From assembly GCA_025997455.1 (NCBI GenBank), contig BNUP01000024.1, forward strand, positions 1-22,209: a stretch of 22,209 bases of DNA, given 5' to 3'. Positions 8,434 to 15,572 of the stretch are shown here, piece after piece. Positions within the stretch are counted from its first letter, which is position 1. Every line of letters begins with the position of its first letter. Both the position numbers and the translations under genes were made by a program. The notes beneath the pieces were generated by a model. It saw only the letters and a program-made list of their open reading frames with translations. It ran no database searches and was not told where the DNA came from. The stretch is from Fibrobacterales bacterium (GTDB taxonomy: Bacteria > Fibrobacterota > Fibrobacteria > Fibrobacterales > Fibrobacteraceae).

Positions 8434-9062
8434 AATACCTCTCTTTTAACCGGACTATATTTCTCGCCACCGAACAAATGCCTGTTTCGCCACTCCAAAA
8501 TCAAAGCCTCCTGCTCATCTCTCGAAAGGACAAATTTTTCGCGCCCCTGCACTCTCAAAAATGCATCCAAATTTGCAAGCAACACGCCAGCCGCAACCGA
8601 AACATTTAAACTCTCGGTTATTCCGTATTGCGGAATTATAAATTTCTCATCTGCGGCATTTAGCGTATCGGGATGATTTCCGCGAAACTCCGCACCCAAA
8701 TAAAATGCGGTCGGCACAGATAAATCTAATTCGTGAATTGTCTTTGTAGCGTGTGTGCTTGCAACTGCAATTTTATAGCCTCGTTCTCTAATTCGCTCCA
8801 AACACTGTGCTCGTTTTTTATAAACAAAGGCGTTCAGCCATTTCAAAGAACCTTTCAACACCGCCTTATTCACACGGTAAGGATTATCCTCTTCTATAAT
8901 ATGAACTTCCTGCAAACCAAAAACTTCACTCGTGCGAATCACCGCCGAAATATTATGCGCATCGTAAAAATCTTCGAGCACAAGGCAAAAATGCTTAGTT
9001 CGCTCCGCCGCCGCCTTTGCAAATAATTCGTTGCGCCTGTCTGTTAAATCGGGAAAATTCAT
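8430..9062 (-). CDS. trmH: tRNA/rRNA 2'-O-methyltransferase, SpoU/TrmH family
   Basis: At 210 residues this is close to the usual TrmH length (about 230). The three SpoU motifs are present: HNISAVIRTSEVFG (motif 1, with the conserved N and R), YLGAEFRGNHPD (motif 2) and ITESLNVSVAAGVLL (motif 3, forming the knot that binds S-adenosylmethionine). The C-terminus ILEWRNRHLF resembles the tail of TrmH, which makes Gm18 in tRNA, rather than RlmB. The start is two bases after the preceding gene's stop and the end overlaps the epimerase start, so it is translationally coupled on both sides. Whether the substrate is tRNA Gm18 is an inference from the tail and length. Confidence 0.82.
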   Translation of the reverse strand: MNFPDLTDRRNELFAKAAAERTKHFCLVLEDFYDAHNISAVIRTSEVFGLQEVHIIEEDNPYRVNKAVLKGSLKWLNAFVYKKRAQCLERIRERGYKIAVASTHATKTIHELDLSVPTAFYLGAEFRGNHPDTLNAADEKFIIPQYGITESLNVSVAAGVLLANLDAFLRVQGREKFVLSRDEQEALILEWRNRHLFGGEKYSPVKREVL

Positions 9063-9064
9063 AA

Positions 9065-9922
9065 TTATTTTTTCTTTACTACACTATCAAATTCTGCCAA
9101 ATTATTCTTCCACTTTTCCTGCTTAAAAGGTGCGTAACCCGCAATCGGCTTTTTATTCCCCTTTGCAAATTCCGCCGCCGCCTTCTCTATATTATCTATA
9201 ATTTCCTTGATTTTTCCCTTAACTACATTGTTAAAAACTCCCAAGTTCATAATGCTGTTCAACACCGCTCCCGATGGCGACACTATGGCGCGAAATTCAT
9301 AACTCACGGATTTTGCATCTATCTCTTTCAAATCCAAAATTGCAGTAGCCGTTCCGTACAATCGCCACATCAAAATTTTTGTGCGACCTCTTCCGAAAAA
9401 CAGATGATGCATACCTTCACCAACACCTGCACTATCCGTTAAAAGCCAATTGAAACTCCCGGACAAATTATCTCCGTTATCGCCGCTAAAATTCTTTTTA
9501 TTCGGCGTGTCATAAGTAATGGTATATTTAGTTTTGCGGTAAGCATTCACCAATTGTGCTGTAAATTCCATATTGTTAAAAAGATATTGCATAGTCTCTT
9601 TTGAAACAGGCAATTTTCCGCTCAATTTATAGGTTACCCTATATTGCCTTCCCATATAGCGGGACAAATCATAAGTTCGCGCATCGGTAAAATTCAAACC
9701 CCGTCCCTGCAACTCCTTATACGGAGCACAAAATTCCGCATTATATTTTATATCGGGGTTAGGCTTTTTATCACTCGCAGTGCATTGCGGAAGGTCTAAA
9801 TTCAAACATTGCTTTAAGCCCGAACACATCGCCAAATGTCCTGCGGAAGGAGGTTCGTCCGCAAAAGCAACACTGATAAAACCGGCAAGAAAAATGAAAG
9901 TAATAGATTTCACAAAAGGCAT
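9065..9922 (-). CDS. Secreted protein of unknown function
   Basis: The 285-residue protein starts with a clear signal peptide (MPFVKSITFIFLAGFISVAF, then cleavage after A-D-E or nearby). The mature part has four cysteines near its N-terminus (about residues 33, 39, 48 and 66), enough for two disulfides. The remainder is rich in beta-type alternation and has YRVTYKLSG and TATAILDLKEIDAKSVSYEF segments. It ends with a lysine-rich helix. I do not recognise a family. It might be a periplasmic beta-barrel or lipocalin-like domain, but that is a guess from composition. It starts three bases after the proC stop and ends two bases before the trmH start, so it is made with them. Confidence 0.7.
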   Translation of the reverse strand: MPFVKSITFIFLAGFISVAFADEPPSAGHLAMCSGLKQCLNLDLPQCTASDKKPNPDIKYNAEFCAPYKELQGRGLNFTDARTYDLSRYMGRQYRVTYKLSGKLPVSKETMQYLFNNMEFTAQLVNAYRKTKYTITYDTPNKKNFSGDNGDNLSGSFNWLLTDSAGVGEGMHHLFFGRGRTKILMWRLYGTATAILDLKEIDAKSVSYEFRAIVSPSGAVLNSIMNLGVFNNVVKGKIKEIIDNIEKAAAEFAKGNKKPIAGYAPFKQEKWKNNLAEFDSVVKKK

Positions 9923-9925
9923 AAA

Positions 9926-10759
9926 CTATTTTCCAAGTTCCGCAGAACGAAGTGCCGCAGCCTCAACCGCAGCCATAACAACACCTCTAAACGCCCCTTT
10001 TTCCAATTCCTGAATACCTGCAATGGTAGTTCCTGCAGGACTGCAAACATTAGCAGTCAATTCACCGGTGCCCAAACCGGATTCCTTTAACATCTTATGC
10101 GCACCGCGAATAGTGGATAAAGCCAAATTCATTGCAACATCGCGAGACAAACCCATTTTCACACCGCCCATCGCCAATGCCTCTACAAACTGAAACACAA
10201 AAGCCGGAGCACTGCCCGAAAGTCCGGTAACTGCATCCATTTGACTCTCCGAAACGCGAACCGTATTTGAACAGGTAGAAAGCAAAAATTCCACCGTCTG
10301 CAAATCCGCATCACTCACTCCATCCGAGGAAATCGCCACCGTTCCCTTACCGACCGTCAGAGCAATGTTAGGCATAGTTCGCACAAGCACCGCATTTCCG
10401 TCAAATGTCGATTGCAATTTTGAAATCGGCACGCCCGCCATAATAGAAACGATAATCGGCTTATCCTTGCTTTTGTCGGCACGCAATTCCATAACCTTAT
10501 CGAGGTCACTTGCAAGCGAATTTGCAATTTTTGAAAAAATTTGAGGTTTAATGCACAAAAATACCACATCCGCTTTTAGGAATCCATCCTCTATTTCGCT
10601 AACTCTCTTTGCACCGCTTTTTGAAAGTTTTGCCGCCTGCTCATTCTCCGGCTCATAAAAAAACACCGACCCCGCAGGATACCCGCTACCCGTGAGTGCA
10701 TTCAAAATCGCACCACCCATCTTCCCTGCACCGATGAAAAAAATAACCTTTCCCGACAT
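9926..10759 (-). CDS. proC: Pyrroline-5-carboxylate reductase
   Basis: ProC catalyses the last step of proline synthesis, reducing 1-pyrroline-5-carboxylate with NAD(P)H. The 277-residue protein has the N-terminal dinucleotide-binding motif IFFIGAGKMGGAI. It also has VRTMPNIALTVGKG and the family signature region TGLSGSAPAFVFQFVEAL ... MGLSRDVAM, with the C-terminal SPAGTTIAGIQELEKGAFRG dimerisation/active-site segment. Length and order match the family. No good ribosome site is visible before the ATG (upstream reads CTTCCCCCTT), and the upstream spacer carries a repeat. It heads an operon with the secreted protein, trmH and the epimerase. Confidence 0.95.
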   Translation of the reverse strand: MSGKVIFFIGAGKMGGAILNALTGSGYPAGSVFFYEPENEQAAKLSKSGAKRVSEIEDGFLKADVVFLCIKPQIFSKIANSLASDLDKVMELRADKSKDKPIIVSIMAGVPISKLQSTFDGNAVLVRTMPNIALTVGKGTVAISSDGVSDADLQTVEFLLSTCSNTVRVSESQMDAVTGLSGSAPAFVFQFVEALAMGGVKMGLSRDVAMNLALSTIRGAHKMLKESGLGTGELTANVCSPAGTTIAGIQELEKGAFRGVVMAAVEAAALRSAELGK

Positions 10760-10861
10760 AAGGGGGAAGGTAGTTAATTTAGAGTAGAGTGTAAAGAGAA
10801 GAGAGTAAAGTTGAAAGTGGGGGTATAGGGTGTGGGGAATAGAGTGTAAAGTTATTACTCT
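10760..10861. repeat. Purine-rich repeat-bearing spacer between the FGE-like gene and proC
   Basis: This 102-nt spacer holds several near-repeats of the type GAGTAAAG/GAGTGTAAAG. The 16-mer AGAGTAAAGTTGAAAG at 10802-10817 occurs exactly again at 17573-17588. A G-rich stretch at 10818-10836 (GGGGGTATAGGGTGTGGGG) resembles the repeat inside the Rpn gene at 19741-19808. An ACTCTTTACTCTTT run near 10856-10870 is partly complementary to the preceding GAGTGTAAAG. I see no convincing terminator U-tract or promoter. Confidence 0.6.
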
Positions 10862-11551
10862 TTACTCTTTATTCCTCGTCACTACGCGGAAGGAAATGTA
10901 GCCGGTTCCACCTATATCTGTGCTGTATGGGTCTGTTCCGTAGCGATTTGATAATTCAAAGCCAAAGCCCTTGCGGACTTTATCATCGGCGGGCAGGCAG
11001 TTGACAGGTCCGCTCGGATTATTTGTTCCGATTGGGAAAACCGAATCATAACAGTCTCCCGTCCATTCCCAATAATTCTCATTTGGGAACAACACCATCC
11101 CGTTTCCCGCATATTCCCACTCAGCCTCCGTAGGCAACCGTATAACGCTATCGGCATAGCCCATAAGGACTGATAATTTTTTGCAGAACTCTACCGCATT
11201 AAACCAAGAAACGCCTTCCACGGGCAAGGAATCGTTCTTAACTGCTTTTGCGGGATTTTTTCCCATAACGGTTTTATATTGCCCTTGCGTAATTAAATCG
11301 GAGGAAACCATAAAAGCGTCAAGCGTTATTGCAGTTGAACCGTGAATGGAAGAAGTTGAAGGCGTTTTTTTCCAATTTATTTCCATTGAAAAAATACTAC
11401 TGCTCGATTTTTCACTGCTTGAACTCGATACATCGTCACTGCTCGAAGAAACTGGCGGTCTCGGTTCGTTCCCGCAATTAGCCCCCTCACACTCAACAGT
11501 TCCGCTACCGCAAGATAAAAGGAACAATGTGAGCAGGGTTATAAAAATCAC
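10862..11551 (-). CDS. Lipoprotein with poly-serine linker and FGE-sulfatase-like domain
   Basis: The 229-residue product has a lipoprotein signal peptide with lipobox LLSC (Cys14). A serine-rich linker (about residues 35-52) leads to a formylglycine-generating-enzyme/SUMF1-like domain. Diagnostic segments are PVEGVSWFNAVEFCKKLS (about 110-127), RLPTEAEWEYA (about 139-149) and the terminal FRVV. Between them the domain is short: the usual SUMF1 loop between EWEYA and the WEWTGD segment is nearly absent. Most such bacterial lipoproteins lack demonstrated FGE activity, so a binding or structural surface role is as likely. The start is GTG, overlapping the gltD stop (GTGA). Linkers of this kind are common in Fibrobacter envelope proteins. 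Confidence 0.78.
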   Translation of the reverse strand: MIFITLLTLFLLSCGSGTVECEGANCGNEPRPPVSSSSDDVSSSSSEKSSSSIFSMEINWKKTPSTSSIHGSTAITLDAFMVSSDLITQGQYKTVMGKNPAKAVKNDSLPVEGVSWFNAVEFCKKLSVLMGYADSVIRLPTEAEWEYAGNGMVLFPNENYWEWTGDCYDSVFPIGTNNPSGPVNCLPADDKVRKGFGFELSNRYGTDPYSTDIGGTGYISFRVVTRNKE

Positions 11552-13020
11552 AATTGACTCTCTCCCATTAAATATTCATCAACGGCACGAGCCGCACCTC
11601 TTCCCTCGTTTATAGCCCAAACCACAAGCGATTGACCGCGCCGCATATCACCCGCGGCAAAAATCCCTTTAACATTTGTGGCATATTTTCCTTCTGCGGC
11701 TTTTGCATTGCCTCTCTGGTCTTTTTCAACGCCGAGTTGATCTATAAGTGTATGTTCGGGGCTGAGAAAACCCATAGCCAAAAGCACCAATTGCGCAGGG
11801 ATAACCTTAGCGGAATTTGGAACTTCACTCGGCGATACTCTGCCGTTTGTATCTTTTTTCCATTCCACACTGTAAATTTCCACACCGCTCACATTGCCGT
11901 TTTCGTCTTTTATAATTCGTTTTGTGGAAGTTAAATATTGTCTGGGGTCTGCACCGAAAATTTCCTTAGCCTCTTCCTGTCCGTAGTCCAAAAAATACAC
12001 ACGGGGATATTCGGGCCAAGGATTTGATTCGGATCGGTGTTCGGGCGGTTTCGCCATAATTTCCAACTGCACCACAGATTTGCAACCGTGCCGAATTGAA
12101 GTTCCAACACAATCCGTTCCCGTGTCGCCGCCGCCGATAATTACAACATCTTTACCTGCGGCAGAAATAAATTCTCCATTGCCATCCAACAAATTTTTTG
12201 TATTTTTAGTTAAAAACTCCACCACAAAAAAAATATCTTTTGCATCACGACCTTCAACTGCCAAATCTCTCGGCTTAGTCGCTCCGCCCGCTAAAACAAC
12301 CGCGTTAAATTCCTTTAATAATTTTGAGCCTTCATAGTCGGTGCCAACTTCAACACCGAATTTAAATTCAATTCCCGCCTCTTGCATAAGGTCAATTCTG
12401 CGTTGAACTATTTTTTTATCCAATTTCATATTAGGAATGCCATACATCAAAAGCCCGCCTGCACGGTCGGAGCGTTCAAATACGGTAACGCTGTGTCCGG
12501 CTTTGTTGAGTTGCACGGCGGCGGCAAGACCTGCAGGTCCCGACCCTATAACAGCAACTTTTTTTCCCGTGCGAACTGTCGGTGAATCTGGATGAATCCA
12601 ACCTTCCGCAAATGCACGGTCAATTATCGCTTTTTCGTTGTTTTTTATTGTAGTGGAACTGCCGTTTGCTCCTATCACGCACGAGCCTTCACAAGGTGCT
12701 GGGCAAACTCGCCCCGTCCATTCGGGGAAATTGTTGGTTTTGTGAAGACGGGAAATTGCCTCACGCCACAAGCCCTTAAAAATTAAATCGTTCCATTCGG
12801 GAATCAAATTATTGAGCGGGCAACCTGCCGCACCGCCGTTGAGCAACATTCCGCTGTGGCAAAAAGGAACGCCGCAGTCCATACACCGCGCACCTTGCGT
12901 TTTAATTTCCTCTTCAGAAAACTGCAAATGAAATTCATCGTAATCCTTAACCCGTTCATTAACCGAACGGTCTTGCGGGAGTTTTCGATTGAACTCCATA
13001 AATCCTGTTGGCTTGCCCAC
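11548..13020 (-). CDS. gltD: Glutamate synthase small subunit (GltD-type)
   Basis: GltD passes electrons from NADPH through FAD and iron-sulfur centres to the large subunit GltB for glutamate synthesis. The 490-residue protein has the N-terminal cysteine cluster (RCMDCGVPFCHSG ... CPLNN, then GRVCPAPCEGSC), the FAD-binding GSGPAGLAAA with FERSDRAGGLLMYGIP, and a second nucleotide-binding loop (IIGGGDTGTDC). It closes with the FAD-contacting GIFAAGDMRRGQSLVVWAI. Length fits GltD (about 470-490). Translation starts at GTG (13020), supported by AGGAG six bases upstream. gltB is not in this window, so a stand-alone related oxidoreductase role remains possible. tRNA-Leu lies just upstream on the same strand. 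Confidence 0.9.
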   Translation of the reverse strand: MGKPTGFMEFNRKLPQDRSVNERVKDYDEFHLQFSEEEIKTQGARCMDCGVPFCHSGMLLNGGAAGCPLNNLIPEWNDLIFKGLWREAISRLHKTNNFPEWTGRVCPAPCEGSCVIGANGSSTTIKNNEKAIIDRAFAEGWIHPDSPTVRTGKKVAVIGSGPAGLAAAVQLNKAGHSVTVFERSDRAGGLLMYGIPNMKLDKKIVQRRIDLMQEAGIEFKFGVEVGTDYEGSKLLKEFNAVVLAGGATKPRDLAVEGRDAKDIFFVVEFLTKNTKNLLDGNGEFISAAGKDVVIIGGGDTGTDCVGTSIRHGCKSVVQLEIMAKPPEHRSESNPWPEYPRVYFLDYGQEEAKEIFGADPRQYLTSTKRIIKDENGNVSGVEIYSVEWKKDTNGRVSPSEVPNSAKVIPAQLVLLAMGFLSPEHTLIDQLGVEKDQRGNAKAAEGKYATNVKGIFAAGDMRRGQSLVVWAINEGRGAARAVDEYLMGESQL

Positions 13021-13063
13021 TTTTTCTCCTAAAGCAATTACTAAAGTAAATGCTTACTAATAA

Positions 13064-13147
13064 TGCGGTCGAAAGGACTTGAACCTTCATTCCCTTGCAG
13101 GAACCAGCACCTCAAGCTGGCGTGTCTACCAATTCCACCACGACCGC
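13064..13147 (-). tRNA. tRNA-Leu (anticodon GAG)
   Basis: Read on the minus strand, the gene begins GCGGTCGTGGTGGAATTGG. A 7-bp acceptor stem (GCGGTCG/CGACCGC) closes it. The D-arm contains GGTAGACAC, and the anticodon stem CCAGC/GCTGG encloses TTGAGGT with anticodon GAG. It has a long variable arm and a T-arm with GGTTCAAGTCC. The long variable arm and anticodon give leucine, decoding CUC/CUU. The discriminator base is A and CCA is not encoded. It lies 43 nt upstream of the gltD start on the same strand. Confidence 0.95.
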
Positions 13148-13150
13148 TAC

Positions 13151-13345
13151 TAAACAACTCCCCCCTCGCTAAGTCCCGCCTTATCAGCGGGACTTATGCC
13201 TCCCCCCGTTTCTACCGCCCTCAGGGCTAACGGGGGAATAAACAACTCCCCCCTCGCTAAGTCCCGCTTTACCAGCGGGACTTATGCCTCCCCCCATTTC
13301 TACCGCCCTCAGGGCTAACGGGGGAATAAACAACCCCCCCTCGCT
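13151..13345. repeat. 88-bp tandem repeat with nested hairpins (two full units and a partial third)
   Basis: Unit 1 is 13151-13238, unit 2 is 13239-13326, and a partial third starts at 13327, an exact 88-base period. Each unit has the hairpin AAGTCCCGC/GCGGGACTT (13171-13195 and 13259-13283). Each also has a larger one with arms CCCCCGTT (13203-13210) and AACGGGGG (13229-13236), with GCCCT-C-AGGGC inside. In unit 2 one arm carries a single base change. A degenerate relative with TCGCCCTCAGGGC follows at about 13390-13428. With the palindrome at 13363-13381 this explains the whole 317-nt gap between tRNA-Leu and the peptidase gene. Confidence 0.9.
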
Positions 13346-13362
13346 CCTTACTCTCATCACAC

Positions 13363-13381
13363 GGGCGACCAATGGTCACCC
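13363..13381. repeat. GGGCGACCA-type short palindrome
   Basis: The arms GGGCGACCA (13363-13371) and TGGTCACCC (13373-13381) pair at eight of nine positions with one G-T wobble, around a single A, followed by CTACA. Palindromes of the form GGGCGACC...GGTCGCCC followed by CTACA are common dispersed repeats in many bacteria. It sits immediately after the 88-bp tandem units. Confidence 0.75.
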
Positions 13382-13464
13382 CTACATACCGCCTCCCCTC
13401 GCTTTTCTCGCCCTCAGGGCACGCGGGGAAACATACACAGAACTAAACGATACAAATATAGCAA

Positions 13465-14037
13465 TTATTTTGCATTTTGTCTACCTAAACTTAAAAATTT
13501 ATCAACCAATCCATTAAAAGTTTCGCCATTTATGCAAGAGTTTGCTTCATTTTGATAAAAATCATTTTTAGAAGCAATCGTAAAAATACCGAACAATGAG
13601 GAGAGCGGTTCCATAGATGCAGCATCCTCATATAATTTTTTGCCCTTTTGCATATAACTATACGCTTCTAAAAATAAATGCCCCAACTCGTGCGACAAGC
13701 ATATTCTCACTTCATCTTCGGAAAGAGATTTGTTGTAATAAATATCAAAACATCTACCTTTCCTGTAATGCCCTTGAGTATTATCTCCAAATGGTAAATC
13801 GACTGCGTAACATTTTATGGTGAATAACGAGTTACCTGTTTTTTCTTGCAAATACGATTCCAATGAACGGATTATATGTGCCAAATGCTGCCTTCTTATT
13901 CTTTCAGTAATAACTTCGGAATAAAGATTAAACAACTTTTTACAAGAAGCACTCGACAAACTGAAACTGTCTTTTGTCTTAAACTTTTTGGCTAATTTTT
14001 CCAATTTGGAATTGTCTATTTTAAACTCGTCTGGCAT
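13465..14037 (-). CDS. ImmA/IrrE-like metallopeptidase
   Basis: The 190-residue protein has a zinc-protease motif HELGH in the helix CLSHELGHLFLEA (about residues 115-127), preceded by FDIYYNKSLSEDEVR. This order is usual in the ImmA/IrrE (M78) group. A downstream acidic stretch (LYEDAAS) and a late NEANS could supply the third zinc ligand. This family cleaves repressors in phage-like elements or stress regulators, but no Xre-type repressor is adjacent. The preceding 81-residue gene ends four bases upstream and is the obvious partner. The pair is more AT-rich than secG and gltD and sits next to a repeat tract and a tRNA, so a transferred cargo is plausible. Confidence 0.75.
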   Translation of the reverse strand: MPDEFKIDNSKLEKLAKKFKTKDSFSLSSASCKKLFNLYSEVITERIRRQHLAHIIRSLESYLQEKTGNSLFTIKCYAVDLPFGDNTQGHYRKGRCFDIYYNKSLSEDEVRICLSHELGHLFLEAYSYMQKGKKLYEDAASMEPLSSLFGIFTIASKNDFYQNEANSCINGETFNGLVDKFLSLGRQNAK

Positions 14038-14041
14038 TGAA

Positions 14042-14287
14042 TCAAAATCCTAATTTGTCAAAAAGTTCATTTACTCTCCATTTTTGCAACAAAAATATTT
14101 TCAGAGTAAAGCAATATTCCTGTTCCCAATTAGTGGGATTGCCGTAAGTTCTAAACACTTTCGGGTTACCCATGCATTTCAATAACTCTTTGTTTTTTTT
14201 CTTCGGTTCCGAAATTTTAAATTCACCAAATACAGATTCAACTTGTTCCTCTGTTTTGCAAACATTTAGTTTTTCAGAAATTGCCAT
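14042..14287 (-). CDS. Small protein of unknown function, partner of the metallopeptidase
   Basis: The product has 81 residues, starting MAISEKLNVCKTEEQVESVF. I chose the ATG at 14287 because GGAG lies seven bases upstream and the longer frame would run back into secG. The start is one base past the secG stop and the stop is four bases before the peptidase start, so all three are in one transcription unit. It has a predicted helical N-terminus, a lysine-rich middle (EPKKKNKELLKC) and an aromatic/basic C-terminus (EQEYCFTLKIFLLQKWRVNELF). I see no helix-turn-helix or other recognisable domain. A regulatory partner or protease substrate role is only a guess from position. Confidence 0.65.
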   Translation of the reverse strand: MAISEKLNVCKTEEQVESVFGEFKISEPKKKNKELLKCMGNPKVFRTYGNPTNWEQEYCFTLKIFLLQKWRVNELFDKLGF

Positions 14288-14288
14288 A

Positions 14289-14669
14289 TCAATTCTCCAA
14301 CGGAGGCACTTCACCAATTGGTGCGGACTCAAATCCTCCGTCTCCTGCGGGTTCAAATCCGCCGTCCAAAATTGCACCCTGACCCGTGCTCAACGCCTCT
14401 TTTTGCAAAGCCGAGCCTTGCACCGTGGCATATTGGCGAGTAGCCATAACACTTAGAGTCAGCACAACCGCAAACAAAATCAGAGCGACCCAACGAGTGA
14501 GTTTCTGAATAAAGGTTGCGGCACCTGCGGTTGAAAACGCCGATTGTGCAGTCATTCCGCCAAGACCTGCCAAACCGCCCATCTTGTCGTTCTGCACAAG
14601 AACGAGCAATATTAACAACAAACACAAAGCGACATGCGCAACTATCAAAATCCAAAAAATAGCACTCAT
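14289..14669 (-). CDS. secG: Preprotein translocase subunit SecG
   Basis: SecG is the small accessory subunit of the SecYEG channel. The 126-residue protein has two membrane helices (about 3-25 and 56-76) around the conserved cytoplasmic loop QNDKMGGLAGLGG...SAFSTAGAATFIQKLT, which matches the family's QxGKGGGLGG...FGARGA pattern in position. The C-terminal tail after residue 85 is longer than in Escherichia coli SecG and rich in glycine and glutamate. GGAG precedes the ATG. The gene follows tpiA on the same strand, a neighbourhood seen in many bacteria. The following small gene is tightly attached to its end. Confidence 0.93.
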   Translation of the reverse strand: MSAIFWILIVAHVALCLLLILLVLVQNDKMGGLAGLGGMTAQSAFSTAGAATFIQKLTRWVALILFAVVLTLSVMATRQYATVQGSALQKEALSTGQGAILDGGFEPAGDGGFESAPIGEVPPLEN

Positions 14670-14738
14670 TATTTACCTAACTCCGCAAACTTTTTTACCT
14701 AACTCCTTCTACTTATCACTTATCATTGCACGCATTGG

Positions 14739-14761
14739 ATTATCGGGTTAAGCCCGATAAT
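14739..14761. repeat. Palindromic repeat between tpiA and secG (RGLDPQS family), possible terminator
   Basis: The perfect 9-bp stem ATTATCGGG (14739-14747)/CCCGATAAT (14753-14761) encloses TTAAG and is followed by GACAAG. The outer GATT and ATGACAAG and the five-base loop are shared with the copy inside the helicase gene (5125-5152). Lying between two minus-strand genes it could weaken transcription, but no T-run follows on that strand. Confidence 0.8.
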
Positions 14762-14773
14762 GACAAGCCGCAA

Positions 14774-15541
14774 TCAACCAAGTTTTTCTGCAGCACTAAA
14801 TATAGAAAAAAATTGGTCGGATTTCAAGGCTGCACCGCCAATTAGTCCCCCGTCTATGTCTTTTTGTGCCAAAAGACCTGCCGCGTTATCGGGTTTCATA
14901 CTTCCGCCGTATTGAATTTGCACGCTTTCGGCAACTTCTGCACCGTAAATGCGGGAGACAACCGAGCGAACAAATTTTTGAGTGTCTTGTGCTTGTGCGT
15001 CTGTTGCGACAACACCTGTCCCAATCGCCCAAACCGGCTCATAAGCGATAACCGTTTTTAAGGCATCTTCTTTTGAAACATCTTTATATGCACCCTCAAC
15101 TTGCGCAGATAAAACACTCTCCAATTTTCCGCCGTTCCTCTCTTCCAAGGTTTCGCCAACGCAAATTATGGGTTTTAAGCCTGCGGAAAGCGTTTTTTTA
15201 ACCTTCAAATTCACGGTTTCGTCTGTCTCGTGAAAGAACTGCCTCTGCTCGGAATGACCGATAATTATGTATTCCGCACCGATTTCCTTTGCCATATCAA
15301 CCGAAACTTTGCCGGTAAATGCACCTTGGTCTTTCCAGTGAATATCTTGAAGGGCGAGTTTAACATTGCTGCCCTTAATCACATCTGCAACCTTTGCGGC
15401 GGCTAAATATGTGGGTGCAATAACCACTTCCGTATTCTTGATTTCTTTTGCTTTGGAAACGATTTCCCCTGCCAGAACAACGCTCTCGCTAACGGTTTTA
15501 TTCATTTTCCAATTTCCCGCTATAATGTATTTGCGGCTCAT
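14774..15541 (-). CDS. tpiA: Triosephosphate isomerase
   Basis: TpiA interconverts dihydroxyacetone phosphate and glyceraldehyde 3-phosphate in glycolysis and gluconeogenesis. The 255-residue protein carries the substrate-binding NWKMNK (Lys12), the catalytic histidine in IIGHSEQR (about residue 96) and the catalytic glutamate in AYEPVWAIGTG (about 167). The phosphate-binding loop QYGGSMKPDNA and the terminal GGLIGGAAL are also present. Length is standard. AGGAG is at a proper distance before the ATG at 15541. It follows the chemoreceptor-like gene by 31 nt and precedes secG by 104 nt. Confidence 0.97.
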   Translation of the reverse strand: MSRKYIIAGNWKMNKTVSESVVLAGEIVSKAKEIKNTEVVIAPTYLAAAKVADVIKGSNVKLALQDIHWKDQGAFTGKVSVDMAKEIGAEYIIIGHSEQRQFFHETDETVNLKVKKTLSAGLKPIICVGETLEERNGGKLESVLSAQVEGAYKDVSKEDALKTVIAYEPVWAIGTGVVATDAQAQDTQKFVRSVVSRIYGAEVAESVQIQYGGSMKPDNAAGLLAQKDIDGGLIGGAALKSDQFFSIFSAAEKLG

Positions 15542-15572
15542 ATTCTGCTCTCCTTTTATTGATTGTCCCTGT

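Noticed and set aside
13151..13345. Possible CRISPR array
   Set aside because: There are only two full 88-bp units with an exact period and no unique spacers; the units are hairpin repeats.
13184..13372. 62-codon minus-strand frame over the repeat tract
   Set aside because: It is a translation of the 88-bp units, with no ribosome site and repetitive composition.
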